A stretch of 64,000 nt of DNA from CALMKX01 sp036274895 (lineage in GTDB: Bacteria; Acidobacteriota; Thermoanaerobaculia; Multivoradales; SZUA-115): assembly GCA_036274895.1 (NCBI GenBank), contig DASUEU010000069.1, forward strand, positions 124,001 through 188,000. The letters are read 5' to 3'. Each line of letters opens with the position of its first letter. Position 1 is the first letter of the stretch. Below the pieces are notes generated by a model. The model made no database searches and was not told where the DNA came from. It saw nothing but the letters and a program-made list of their open reading frames with translations. Below, piece by piece: positions 14,913 through 24,300 of the stretch. The translations under genes and the position numbers were made by a program.

Positions 14913-16178
14913 TCACAGGCAGGTCGAGCCGCAGAGCGGGCAGCCCAGGGGGAACAGGTTGCATTGCCCCATCAGGGTGGGCGGATCGTCGACGTTCTGG
15001 GCGTCGAGCCGGTCCGCGGCGGCCTTGACGCCATTGCAGGCGGCGCAGAGGGGACGGAGGTTGGCGAGGTCGTTGGACCAGGCCGTGGCATCGGCCCAGC
15101 TGATGCCCCAGAAATGACAGGTGCCGTCGCAGAAGACCTGCGCATTGGCGTTCGCCGTGATGTGGCGGCGATAGGGCACGATGTGGTCGCGGTCGGTGGC
15201 GGGAGCGCCGCAGAGTGCACACACTGCCGGCAGGATGGCCAGGGCTGCCGGGCTCCAGCCCGGTCGCTGGTGGCCGTCCCACAGGGTCCGCCGCCAGTTG
15301 CGGCCCCGCGGCCGGGTCCCCGGCGGGCAGCGGACGAACTTCTTCTTCTTGATCACCTTGGTCAGGCCCAGGCCGAAGGCTTTCGTCGCCTGCCGCTCGG
15401 TGAGCCCCTTCGCGCGGTAGTTGCCCTTGCGCGGCGGGTTCATCCGCCGGCCGCCGATCAACGTCGAGCACTGCACTGCACCCTTCGAGGCCAGCGCGGG
15501 CTGAACGCTGCCGTGGCTGTGCCGAGGGTGGCCGGCGCCGTGCCCACAGCCGTCCTCGCAGCCACAGCCCCCGCCGCAGCCGCAGCTGCCGCCACAGCCA
15601 CAAGGTGCGTTGGCTTTGGGGCTCACCCGGGGGCCTGGGACCACCAGAGAATGCCGGCCGAGGGCGACGGCCGCCCGCAGCCCGTAGGCCTCGGCTTCGG
15701 CCTCGAGAGCGTCGTCGTGGACGATGGCGAGGCCGCCGCCGAGCGGGTTGCGCACCCGGCCCGAGCGCTGCTGGAGCACGTGGGCGAGCTCGTGGGCGAG
15801 GAGGCGCCGGCCATGGGCGCTGCCGGGCAGGTACTGGCCCGGGGCAAAATGGACGTTGGCGCCGACGGTGAAGGCCAGGGCCCCGAGCTGCTGCGCCGCC
15901 GGGTCCTGGTGGACGCGCACGGCCGAGAGGTCGGTGCGGAACAGCTCTTCGAGCTGGCCCCGTTCGGGCGCGGGGAGCGGCCGGCCCGCCGTGCGGGCGA
16001 GCACCACCGTGGCCGGGATCGGGATCACCCGGGTGCGGCCGATCAGGGTCGACCTCGGGGTCGCTGAGGTCAGGCCCGGCCGCGGCCGCGAGGCCTGGAG
16101 GAGCAAGCCCGGCAGTCCACCACGGAAGCTCGCCTGGAGGACGTTCGAGCCGGGGAAGACGATCGCAGGACATGCCAT
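14913..16178 (-). CDS. eCIS-core (DUF4157) protein with C-terminal HNH nuclease toxin domain
   Basis: About 421 residues. Residues 60-140 match the eCIS-core domain (LEELFRTDLSAVRVHQDPAA, then LLAHELAHVLQQ with a zinc-protease-like HExxH variant HELAH), which marks cargo of extracellular contractile injection systems. A Cys/Gly-rich linker follows near residue 200. The C-terminus has the HNH endonuclease pattern CALCGAPATDRDHIVPYRRH plus NLRPLCAACNGVKA with paired CxxC zinc knuckles. Start ATG 16178 has AGAGG upstream. No immunity gene or injection apparatus is present, so it is an orphan cargo or one released by an apparatus elsewhere. Precise 20-bp direct repeats flank the gene, suggesting cassette exchange. 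Confidence 0.85.
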   Translation of the reverse strand: MACPAIVFPGSNVLQASFRGGLPGLLLQASRPRPGLTSATPRSTLIGRTRVIPIPATVVLARTAGRPLPAPERGQLEELFRTDLSAVRVHQDPAAQQLGALAFTVGANVHFAPGQYLPGSAHGRRLLAHELAHVLQQRSGRVRNPLGGGLAIVHDDALEAEAEAYGLRAAVALGRHSLVVPGPRVSPKANAPCGCGGSCGCGGGCGCEDGCGHGAGHPRHSHGSVQPALASKGAVQCSTLIGGRRMNPPRKGNYRAKGLTERQATKAFGLGLTKVIKKKKFVRCPPGTRPRGRNWRRTLWDGHQRPGWSPAALAILPAVCALCGAPATDRDHIVPYRRHITANANAQVFCDGTCHFWGISWADATAWSNDLANLRPLCAACNGVKAAADRLDAQNVDDPPTLMGQCNLFPLGCPLCGSTCL

Positions 16179-16236
16179 GCCAGGAACCTCTACGAGCAGT
16201 CGAGCCGGTGAACTGGAAGCGAGGAGGACAAGACTA

Positions 16237-16256
16237 CCCGAAGTGGCTGGCACCTC
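16237..16256. repeat. 20-bp direct repeat, right copy, flanking toxin gene
   Basis: CCCGAAGTGGCTGGCACCTC, 19 of 20 bases identical to 14875-14894. It lies 58 bp before the toxin start codon (minus strand). Confidence 0.7.
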
Positions 16257-16304
16257 GGGCGGGAGCAGCCATCGGGAGATCCCTCGGCTTCGCTCCGGTT
16301 GACA

Positions 16305-16339
16305 ACGGGGCGGGAGGGCCCCCTCCGCCGTCCCCCCGT
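16305..16339 (-). terminator. Compound hairpin at the end of the cysteine synthase gene
   Basis: An outer stem ACGGGG (16305-16310) pairs with CCCCGT (16334-16339), and an inner stem GGAGG pairs with CCTCC around GCCC. It abuts the stop codon of the minus-strand cysteine synthase gene and is a plausible terminator, although no T-run follows. Confidence 0.5.
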
Positions 16340-17382
16340 CAAGCCCCTTCGGTGCCGGCGAAGCAGGTGTAGCAGGTGCGGCGGAAGGAGCGTACGGCCA
16401 GGAGCTCGATCTCGGGGGTGAGGAAGCCGGCCTTGGCGGGCTCGTCGCGCAGCAGGTCGGTGCTCAGGTACTTCTTGTTGTCGTCGGGGAAGACGGTCAC
16501 CACCGGGGCCTCCGGCCCGAGCTCTTCCTGGACGCCGAGCGCGGCGAGGAAGTTGGCTCCCGAGGAGATTCCCACCGCCATGCCGAGGTCGGCGGCGAGC
16601 TTCTGGGCCATCAGGATGGCGTCGCCGTCGTCGACGGCGATCACCTGGTCCAGCTCGTCGAGCTCGACGATCGGCGGGATGAACTCGTCGGAGATGCCCT
16701 GGATGCGGTGCTGGCCGACCTTGTGGCCGGTCGAAAGGGTGGGGGAGTTGGCGGGCTCGACCGGGTGGAGCCGGATGCCGGGAAAGCGCTCGCGCAGGAA
16801 GCGGCCGACGCCCATGATGGTGCCGCCAGTGCCGACCCCCGCCACGAAGGCCGTGGGCTCGAGACCGTGGCTCTTGAGCTGCCACCAGATCTCGGGCCCG
16901 GTGGTCTTGAAGTGGGCCCCGACGTTGTCCTGGTTCGAGAACTGATGGGGCAGGAACGCCCCTTTCGTCCGCGCCGTGAGCTCCTCGGCGAGCCGGATGC
17001 TGCCCAGGAAGCCACCCTCTTCCTTGCCCACCAGGACGATCTCGGCACCGAAGCTCTGGATCAGCTTGATCCGCTCGGCGCTCATCCAGGCCGGCATGAA
17101 GATGGTCACCGGATGGCCGAGGGCGCGGCCGAGGGCGGCGAAGGCGATGCCGGTGTTGCCGCTGGTGGCCTCGATGATCCGGCCTCCCGGCTGCAGGACT
17201 CCCTGGGCGTAGGCGGCCCGCATGATGTGAAAGGCCATGCGGTCCTTGATGCTGCCGGTCATGTTGAGGTGCTCGGCCTTGGCGTAGAGGGTGCCGGCTC
17301 GGCCCCGGAAGGCGAAGTCGATTGCCAGCAAGGGGGTGTTGCCGATCAGGCTGGACAGGCCGTCGATGCGGGATGGCGGCAC
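16339..17382 (-). CDS. Cysteine synthase-family PLP enzyme
   Basis: A 347-residue beta-family PLP enzyme. The PLP lysine lies in LNMTGSIKDRMAFHI, the substrate loop in ATSGNTGIA, and the phosphate-binding glycine loop in AGVGTGGTIMG. It would make cysteine from O-acetylserine (or O-phosphoserine) and sulfide, or act as a cystathionine beta-synthase. A C-terminal extension with a paired-cysteine RTCYTCF motif is beyond the usual CysK length and may bind metal or form a disulfide. Stand-alone minus-strand gene; substrate specificity is undetermined. Confidence 0.85.
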   Translation of the reverse strand: MPPSRIDGLSSLIGNTPLLAIDFAFRGRAGTLYAKAEHLNMTGSIKDRMAFHIMRAAYAQGVLQPGGRIIEATSGNTGIAFAALGRALGHPVTIFMPAWMSAERIKLIQSFGAEIVLVGKEEGGFLGSIRLAEELTARTKGAFLPHQFSNQDNVGAHFKTTGPEIWWQLKSHGLEPTAFVAGVGTGGTIMGVGRFLRERFPGIRLHPVEPANSPTLSTGHKVGQHRIQGISDEFIPPIVELDELDQVIAVDDGDAILMAQKLAADLGMAVGISSGANFLAALGVQEELGPEAPVVTVFPDDNKKYLSTDLLRDEPAKAGFLTPEIELLAVRSFRRTCYTCFAGTEGA

Positions 17383-17480
17383 GCTGGGCTCTCCTCGTTC
17401 TGGAAGCGTACCGTCGGCTCCGGGACCCTCCCCCGTCCTTTCGGGCGGTAAGATCCTGACCGTTTCCGGAGGGAAGCCGA

Positions 17481-18581
17481 ATGTCCGCTGCCGAAGGTGC
17501 GCCCATCACCGAGCCGATCGTCTGCCTGGAAGACTTCGAGCGTCTCGCCGCCTCCAGGGTCTCGGCGATGGCCCGGGCCTACGTCAGCGGCGGGGCCGGT
17601 GACGAGCTCTCGCTCGACTGGAACCGCCGGGCCTTCGACCGGCTGGCCCTGCTGCCGCGGGTGCTGCGGGACGTCTCCCGGCTGGACACGCGGCGGTCTC
17701 TGCTGGGCAGGGAGCTGCCCTTCCCCATCCTGCTCGCGCCCACCGCCTACCACCGCCTGATGCACCCCGACGCCGAGCTGGCGACCGCCCGCGGTGCCGG
17801 GGCCGCCGACGCGACGTTGGTGGTCAGCACCCTCGCCACCACCAGCATCGAGGCCATCGCCGAGGTGGCTACGTCCCCCCTGTGGTTCCAGCTCTACGTG
17901 CAGCCGGATCGTGGCTTCACCCGCGAGCTGGTGGCGCGGGCCGAGGCGGCCGGCTGCGAGGCCCTCTGCCTGACCGTGGATACCCCGGTCGTGGGCGCCC
18001 GCAACCGCGAGGAGAGGGCGGGCTTCGCCCTGCCGGCGGACTGGGAGCGGCCGCACCTGGCGCGGGTCGGTGCCCAGGCCGACCACCGCCCGGGCGAGCA
18101 GGGCATCTGGAGCCCGCTGCTCGATCCCGCCCTCTCCTGGCAGGACGTCGAGTGGCTGCGCTCGATCACCCGGTTGCCCCTCCTGCTCAAGGGCGTCTTG
18201 GCGCCGGAGGACGCCGCTCGGGCGGTGGCGGCCGGCGCCGCCGGGATCATCGTCTCGAACCACGGGGCGCGCAATCTCGACACCGTGCCGGCGACGATCA
18301 CCGCCCTGCCGGCGGTGGTGGAAGCGGTAGCGGGCCGGCTGCCGGTGCTGCTCGACGGCGGCGTCCGCCGGGGCACCGACGTGGTCAAGGCCCTGGCGCT
18401 CGGCGCCTCCGCCGTGCTGGTCGGCCGGCCCTACCTGTGGGCCCTGGCCGTTGCCGGGGCCGAGGGGGTGACGCGGGCGATCACCATCCTGCGCGCCGAG
18501 CTGGAGATGGCCATGGCGCTGCTGGGTCGCACCTCGCTGGCCGAGATCGACCGCTCGGTCTTGGCGGAGCGGGGCTTCTAG
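17481..18581 (+). CDS. FMN-dependent alpha-hydroxy-acid oxidase/dehydrogenase
   Basis: A 366-residue TIM-barrel flavoenzyme of the lactate/glycolate oxidase family. FMN- and substrate-binding segments are visible: ILLAPTAYHRLMHPDAE, FQLYVQ, LTVDTPVVGARNREER, LLLKGVL and the catalytic histidine in IVSNHGARNLD, then VLLDGGVRRGTDVVKALALG. It oxidises a 2-hydroxy acid to the keto acid; oxidase versus membrane dehydrogenase cannot be told from sequence alone. The stop codon overlaps by 4 bp the end of the convergent peptidase gene. Confidence 0.9.
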   Translation: MSAAEGAPITEPIVCLEDFERLAASRVSAMARAYVSGGAGDELSLDWNRRAFDRLALLPRVLRDVSRLDTRRSLLGRELPFPILLAPTAYHRLMHPDAELATARGAGAADATLVVSTLATTSIEAIAEVATSPLWFQLYVQPDRGFTRELVARAEAAGCEALCLTVDTPVVGARNREERAGFALPADWERPHLARVGAQADHRPGEQGIWSPLLDPALSWQDVEWLRSITRLPLLLKGVLAPEDAARAVAAGAAGIIVSNHGARNLDTVPATITALPAVVEAVAGRLPVLLDGGVRRGTDVVKALALGASAVLVGRPYLWALAVAGAEGVTRAITILRAELEMAMALLGRTSLAEIDRSVLAERGF

Positions 18582-19603
18582 CGTTTGGCCCAGCGGGCCT
18601 GGTAGCCGCGGGCGTCGACGTGGACGAAGGGGCCGCGGTGGCGCCGCGGGCCATAGAGCCCGAGGCCCCCCACCAGCCCGGGGTCCGCCTCGCGCTCCAG
18701 CTCCTCGGCGATCGACAGCAGCACCTCGGCGTCGCGCACATCCACCCGGCCGTTGCCGTTCAAGTCGTCCATCCGCCCGTCGCGGTTCTCGTCGACGAAG
18801 ATGTCCGCGGCGTCGCCGTAGGTGTGGCGGCTGTAGGTCGTCTCGTTGCCGATCCTCGCGTTGTAGTAGGGCGTGCGGTAACCGCTCATGACGGTGAAGG
18901 TGCGCACGTCGAGGCCGCGGCCGCGAGCCTCGGCGAGAAGTCCCTCGAGCTTCGACAACAGCGTCTCTTGGAGGACGAGGTACTTGGGGAAGGTGCTCTG
19001 CTGCTTGCACGGAAACTGGCCGAGGGTGAAGTTGGGGGAGAGCTTGACGTCGACCAGCTCCGGCGTCAGCTCCACGAAGCCGCGCGGGGGCAGGTAGGCC
19101 GGGTCGTCCCGGAGCGGCTGGCTCTGGTAGCGACCGATGCGGTAGCCGTTGAGCTGGTCGGAGCCGTCATAGGGCTTGAGCACGAAGGCGTTGAGGCGCA
19201 GCGAGCCACCCTCGCCGTCGCTGAAGTCGAGGGGATAGAGGCCGGGCACGGCGGGGGCGCGCCAGCGCCAGGCATTCGGCTCGCCCTCCGAAGAGACGAG
19301 TGCGCCACCGCCGGCCTGGACCGCGAGGGGCTTGGCACCGGGAACGTACGCGAGGAGGGACAGCTCCTCACCTGGCAGAACGAAAGTAGAGAATATAGAG
19401 TAGCTCGTTAGGATTCCGTTGAAGGAGAGCGAAAAAGGCGCCATGCCGTCGGCGGCTTTCGAGGAGGGGGCTTGAAGGAACTGGAGGTTGGGGGCAGGGT
19501 GGATCGCGGGGTCGGGGACACTGGGCGACGTCGAGGTGGCGAAGGTGCCGATGAGCAGACTGCTCGAGATCCCGACGGTGACAGCCTTGACACTCGGATG
19601 CAT
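18578..19603 (-). CDS. Exported M15-type peptidase with EF-hand/dockerin-like insert
   Basis: A 341-residue secreted protein with an N-terminal signal peptide. The C-terminal half is a peptidase M15-like zinc domain: SGYRTPYYN, ligands His and Asp in SRHTYGDAADIF, and the final His in GPFVHVDARG. Between the second and third ligands lies a calcium-binding, dockerin-like stretch (DENRDGRMDDLNGNGRVD) with two DxNxDG-type loops. The fold cuts peptidoglycan cross-links, matching the divergent neighbour, an L,D-transpeptidase. The N-terminal 190 residues are a beta-rich domain of unknown role. The start codon directly abuts the divergent gene's start codon. Confidence 0.8.
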   Translation of the reverse strand: MHPSVKAVTVGISSSLLIGTFATSTSPSVPDPAIHPAPNLQFLQAPSSKAADGMAPFSLSFNGILTSYSIFSTFVLPGEELSLLAYVPGAKPLAVQAGGGALVSSEGEPNAWRWRAPAVPGLYPLDFSDGEGGSLRLNAFVLKPYDGSDQLNGYRIGRYQSQPLRDDPAYLPPRGFVELTPELVDVKLSPNFTLGQFPCKQQSTFPKYLVLQETLLSKLEGLLAEARGRGLDVRTFTVMSGYRTPYYNARIGNETTYSRHTYGDAADIFVDENRDGRMDDLNGNGRVDVRDAEVLLSIAEELEREADPGLVGGLGLYGPRRHRGPFVHVDARGYQARWAKR

Positions 19604-19606
19604 CCG
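19595..19606. promoter_or_regulatory. Palindrome containing two abutting divergent start codons
   Basis: CGGATGCATCCG is a perfect 12-bp palindrome: ATG of the L,D-transpeptidase (19598-19600, plus) adjoins ATG of the M15 peptidase (19601-19603, minus). No intergenic DNA remains, so each promoter must lie within the other gene's coding sequence. Confidence 0.6.
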
Positions 19607-21340
19607 CGTCCCTCCTACGTTCTGACCTTGCTGTTGCTGCTGCTGGCACTCGCGACGGGCACCGCCGGTTGCCGCGGTCGCGAGGGGGCTGGCAAAGGCC
19701 CCGGAGAAGAACCCTCCGGCTTGCCCGACGATCGATCCCGTCAGGCGACACTGGAACCGGAACTGCTGGAATCGACCATTCTAGCGCGTTCGCCCGCAGG
19801 ATCGGAAATCGCCGAGGTTCTCGGCCGCTTCTACCGCGAGGGGGCAGGCCGTCTGCTCTGGCTGAGCGACGGCCAGGCCAGCCCAGCGGCGCGCTCTCTG
19901 CCGGCGGCCCTGCGGGGCTTGCCGGAGGACGTTTCTCGCGAGGCGATCGGCCTCGCCGAGGTGGAATCGGCCCTCGCCGGGTGGCGAGCGGGTGGGGCGG
20001 CGCGAGACGCCGCGGCCTTCGAGGTCACCCTTGGCGCGAGCTTCACCGCCGCGGGCGCCTGGCTCGGGGGCCGAGGTCCGGGCAGCACCACTGCGGCCCT
20101 GCTGGGCGAGCTGCCCCGGCGTGCCGTCGATCTGGTCGCAGCGCTCGAGCGGGTGGCGGCCGGTGGCGAGGTGGCCCAGGCCTTGGCGGCGCTCGAGCCG
20201 TCGAGCCCGGAGTACCGGCGCCTCCTGGCCGAGGTGCCGCGCTACCGCCAGATCGCCGAGCGAGGGGACCTCCCCCTCCTGCCCTTCGAGCCCGGCCGGA
20301 ACACCCTCGAGCCCGCTCAGCCGGCCTCCCCGGACTTCCTCGCGCTCTTGGCCCAGCGGCTGGCGTTCGAAGGCTTTGCGCCGGAGCCCGCCCCCGCCGG
20401 AGCCGATCCGGGCCTCTACTCGCCCGAGCTGGCGGCGGCTCTCACCAGCTACCAGGCGGCCCGCGGCCTGCTGGCGGACGGCAAGCTGGGCCGTGACACC
20501 CTGGCCGCTCTCAACGTCTCGGCGCGCGGGCGGCTGGCCCAGCTCGTGGTGAACCTCGCCCGCTGGCGGGCCCTCGCCGAACCGCCGGCCGGCCTCCACG
20601 TGACCGTCAACGTCCCGGCCTTCCGGCTGAGCGTCCGCGACGGGGGGCGGGAGCTGCTGTCCCTGCCCGTGGTGGTGGGCAAGAAGGACTGGCCGACCCC
20701 GGCCTTCGCGGACGAGATCGTCTCGATCGTCCTCAACCCGGCGTGGAACGTGCCGGAGTCGATCCTGCGCGAGGAGATCCTGGCCAAGATCCAGGCCGAC
20801 CCGACCTATCTCGAAAAGGAGGGCATCGAAGTCCTCGCGAGCTGGGCCGCCGGGGCGCCGCTGGTCGATGCGGGCACGATCGACTGGCCGAGCCTGCGCC
20901 CGGACCAGGTGCCCTACCGGCTGCGCCAGCGGCCGGGCAAGGCGAACCAGCTCGGCCGGATCAAGATCGACCTGCCCAACCACCACGACGTCTACCTGCA
21001 CGACACGCCCGCCAAGAGCGCCTTCTTGCGCGCCAACCGGGCGGTCTCCCACGGCTGTGTGCGGGTCCAGGAGCCGTTCCGGCTCGCCGAGCTGCTGGTC
21101 AAGGACCTGCCGGCCTGGAGGGAGGGCAAGCTCCAGAAGGCGGCGGCCGAAGGGGTGGAGACGACCATCCTGCTGCCGCGCCGCGTGCCGATCTTCCTCA
21201 CCTACTTCACGGCCGAGGTGGGAGAGGACGGCACCCTCGAGCTGTTCCGGGATGTCTATGGCTGGGACGAGGAGGCACGCCAGGCCCAGACCTCCCCGGC
21301 GCCGCAGCCGGCGGCCCCTCCGATCGCGGTCCTTCCCTAA
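19598..21340 (+). CDS. L,D-transpeptidase of the YcbB type, lipoprotein
   Basis: A 580-residue protein. Residues 1-23 are a lipoprotein signal with lipobox TAGC. It has the YcbB/LdtD order: a helical N-terminal scaffold domain, a peptidoglycan-binding domain around YQAARGLLADGKLG (residue about 290), and a catalytic YkuD domain with VVVGKKDWPTPAF and the active-site cysteine in AVSHGCVRVQEP near residue 485. It makes 3-3 cross-links in peptidoglycan. Start ATG 19598 is set by the signal peptide; an upstream extension is antisense to the peptidase gene. Its stop overlaps the convergent smc gene end. Confidence 0.9.
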   Translation: MHPRPSYVLTLLLLLLALATGTAGCRGREGAGKGPGEEPSGLPDDRSRQATLEPELLESTILARSPAGSEIAEVLGRFYREGAGRLLWLSDGQASPAARSLPAALRGLPEDVSREAIGLAEVESALAGWRAGGAARDAAAFEVTLGASFTAAGAWLGGRGPGSTTAALLGELPRRAVDLVAALERVAAGGEVAQALAALEPSSPEYRRLLAEVPRYRQIAERGDLPLLPFEPGRNTLEPAQPASPDFLALLAQRLAFEGFAPEPAPAGADPGLYSPELAAALTSYQAARGLLADGKLGRDTLAALNVSARGRLAQLVVNLARWRALAEPPAGLHVTVNVPAFRLSVRDGGRELLSLPVVVGKKDWPTPAFADEIVSIVLNPAWNVPESILREEILAKIQADPTYLEKEGIEVLASWAAGAPLVDAGTIDWPSLRPDQVPYRLRQRPGKANQLGRIKIDLPNHHDVYLHDTPAKSAFLRANRAVSHGCVRVQEPFRLAELLVKDLPAWREGKLQKAAAEGVETTILLPRRVPIFLTYFTAEVGEDGTLELFRDVYGWDEEARQAQTSPAPQPAAPPIAVLP

Positions 21341-24300
21341 GCCGTCCGCGCCATGGCCTCGGGCTGGACCTCGTCGATCGCCACGCCGACCACCTTGGAG
21401 ATTCCCCGCTCTTCCATGGTCACCCCGTAGAGCACGTGGGCCAGGCGCATGGTGATCTTGTTGTGGGTGATGATGATGAACTGGGTCTCGCCGGCCATCT
21501 CGCGCACCAGCTCGACGAAGCGCAGGGCGTTGGCATCGTCCAGGGGGGCGTCGACCTCGTCGAGGATGCAGAACGGCGAGGGCTTGGCGCGGAACAGGGC
21601 GAACAGCAGGGCGATCGCCGTCAGGGCCTTCTCACCGCCGGACATCAGCATGATGTTCTGCAGCCGCTTGCCCGGTGGGCGGGCGACGATCTCGATGCCG
21701 CTCTCGAGCAGGTCCTCTTCGTCCTGCAGGCGCATCTCCGCCTCGCCGCCGCGGAAGAGGCGGCCGAAGATCTCACCGAAGCTGACGTTGACCTGGGCGA
21801 AGACCTCGCGGAAGCGCTCGCTCGAGGTGGCGTTGATCTCCCGGATGGTCGCCTTCAGGCTGGCGATCGAGGTCTCGACGTCGGCGCGCTGGGTGGTCAG
21901 GAAGGCGTAGCGCTCCTCGTTTTCGGCGTACTCCTGGGCGGCCAGGGCATTGACCGGCCCGAGGCGCTCCAGGGCCTCGCGGCTGCGCATCAGGGCCGCT
22001 TCCAGCGTGGCGAGGTCGGTCAGCAGGGGCGGGACCTCGGCCGGCGGCTCGCTGCCGAGCTTGTCGCGGAACTGCTCGGCCAGGTTCTCAGCGTCCTGCT
22101 GGGTCGAGGCCTGGCGGATGCGCAGCTCCGAGACCGCCTGGCGGGCCGCGTCGGCCTGGAGCCGCAGGGCAGCCACCTGCTCCTCGAGAGCCCGCACCTC
22201 GGCGCGGCACTCGTCCACCCGCGCCTGGCCGGCGAGCAGGGCCTCCTCGGAGGTCTCTTTCTCGGTCAGGAAGGCCGCCAGCTCGGCCTCGGCCCCTTCG
22301 ATCTCCGCCACCAGCTCGGCGCCGCGCCGCTCCAGACGCTCGGACTCCTCGCGCCAAAGGCGGATCTGCCGCTCCCCCTCTTCGCGGTCCCGCTCGATGC
22401 GCGCCACCTCCCGCTCCTGGGCCGTGAAGCGCTCGCGGGCCAGGGCCAGCCGACCCTCCACCCCGGCGTGCTCGGTGCGCAGGTTCTCCCGCTCCCCCTT
22501 GGCCATCTCCAGGGCCTGCTCGGCCAGCTCGAGGGCGGCGGCCAGGTCGCCGCGGCGAGCCTCGGCGGCGGAGAGGTCGGCGGCGAGGCGGGCTCGCCTC
22601 TCGTCCACGGCCGAGATCTGGCGGCTCAGCGCCTCCCTCTCCTCGGCGATCTGCCCGCGCTGGCGGGACAGGCGCTCGTAGCGCCCCACCAAGTCCTCGC
22701 GCCGGGCCGCGGCCACCGCCGCCTCCTGCTTGAGCTGGGTGATCTCCCCTTCCAGGCGATGGGCGGCGGCGGCCCGGTCGGCCCGCTGGGCGACCAGGGC
22801 CTCGAGGCCCTCGATGGCCTCGGCCAGGGCGAGCTCGACCTCGGGGATGGTCACCGTCAGCCCGGCGAGCTCCCGCTCCCGCTCGAGCAGGCCGGGCACG
22901 GTGCGGGAGCCTTCGAGGTGGAGCAGCCCCCCCTGGGCCCAGAGCCCGTCCGGGGCGAGGAAGGCGTGGCCGGGGTGGCGGTGGGCGAGGCGCTCGGCGT
23001 CGGCCGAGGTGCGCACCAGCCAGCCCGGTGGCAGGGCCGCCGCCATCTCCGGCGGCAGCCCGAGGGCCGGCCCGATGGCCAGCACCACGGCCGGGTCGTC
23101 GATCTCGGCTCTCTCGCCGCCCTCGACGGCCGGGACCAGGGGACCGAGGATCGCCGCCGGCGGCCGGGCACCCTGGAGGGGCTGGACGCCGGCGAGGGCG
23201 CGGGCCAGATCGAGAGCGTCCTCGCCCTCGGGCACCACCACGGCGTCCTCGAGGGGGCCCAAGTAGAAGTCCAGGCTGTGCTCCCAGCCCGCCACGGCGG
23301 CGAGGGTGTCGGCCAGGTAGCGGGGCTCTTCGATGCCCACGGCGGCCAGGCACTCGGCCAGGGCCGAGCGCCCCTTCTGGTGGGCCTCGGCGAGGTCGGA
23401 GAGGAGCTTGGCCCGCTGGCGCAGGCCGGAGAGGCGCTCTTCGAGGCCACGCCGCGCCTCGCTCGCGGCGCCCTCACGCTCGAGCAACTGGCCGAGCTGG
23501 GTCTCGACCGTGTCGATCTCGACCTCCTTCTCGGCGATCCGTCGGGTCAGGGTCTCGGCCAGGTCGCGGGCCACGGTGACCTGGTCCCCGGCCTGGGAGA
23601 GCTCGAAGTCGGCCTTCGCGAGCTCCTCGTCCAGATGGCCGAGCTGAAAGCGCCGTCGCTCCCCCTCGAGCTGCTCCTGCTGCAGGCGGTTGGCCACGCC
23701 GGTCGCTTCGGTTGACAGGGTGAGCAGCTCGCGGCGTCGCTCTTCGACCTCGATGGAGCTGCGGCGCAGCTGCTTCTCGGCGTCCGCCAAGCGTTCGGCG
23801 CCGGCTCCCACCTGGGCTTCGGCCGCCGCGAGCTCGAAGGAGAGCTCGTCGCGCCGGCGCGAGAGGGTCTCGAGGGTCGAGGCGAAGCCGGCGATCTGCC
23901 GCTCCCGCTCGGCGGCCAGCTCGCGGCCGGCCAGGGCCCGCTCTCGGACCTCCGCGAGCGAGGCCCGGCGGGCCTTGGCCAGCTCCTGCCGGCCCTCGAT
24001 GCGGGCGCCCAGCGAGGCGTAGCGCTCGTGCTTCTCGCCCAGCTCGCGGCTGGCGCACTCGAGGGTCTCGCGGGCGGCGGCCAGCGCGGCTTCTTCACGG
24101 CTGACGCCCGTGACCAGCTCGGCTTCGCGGTCGGTGGCCACGGCGAGGTCGGAGGCGATCGCTGCCTGCTCGTCGGTCAGCCGGCCCCAACGGCCGGAGA
24201 GCACCTGGGCGAGCAACTCGCGGTATTCGACCTCCTTCTCCTTGTAGCGCTCGGCCGCCGCGGCCTGGCGCTTGAGGCTGCGCAGGCTGCGCTCGACCTC

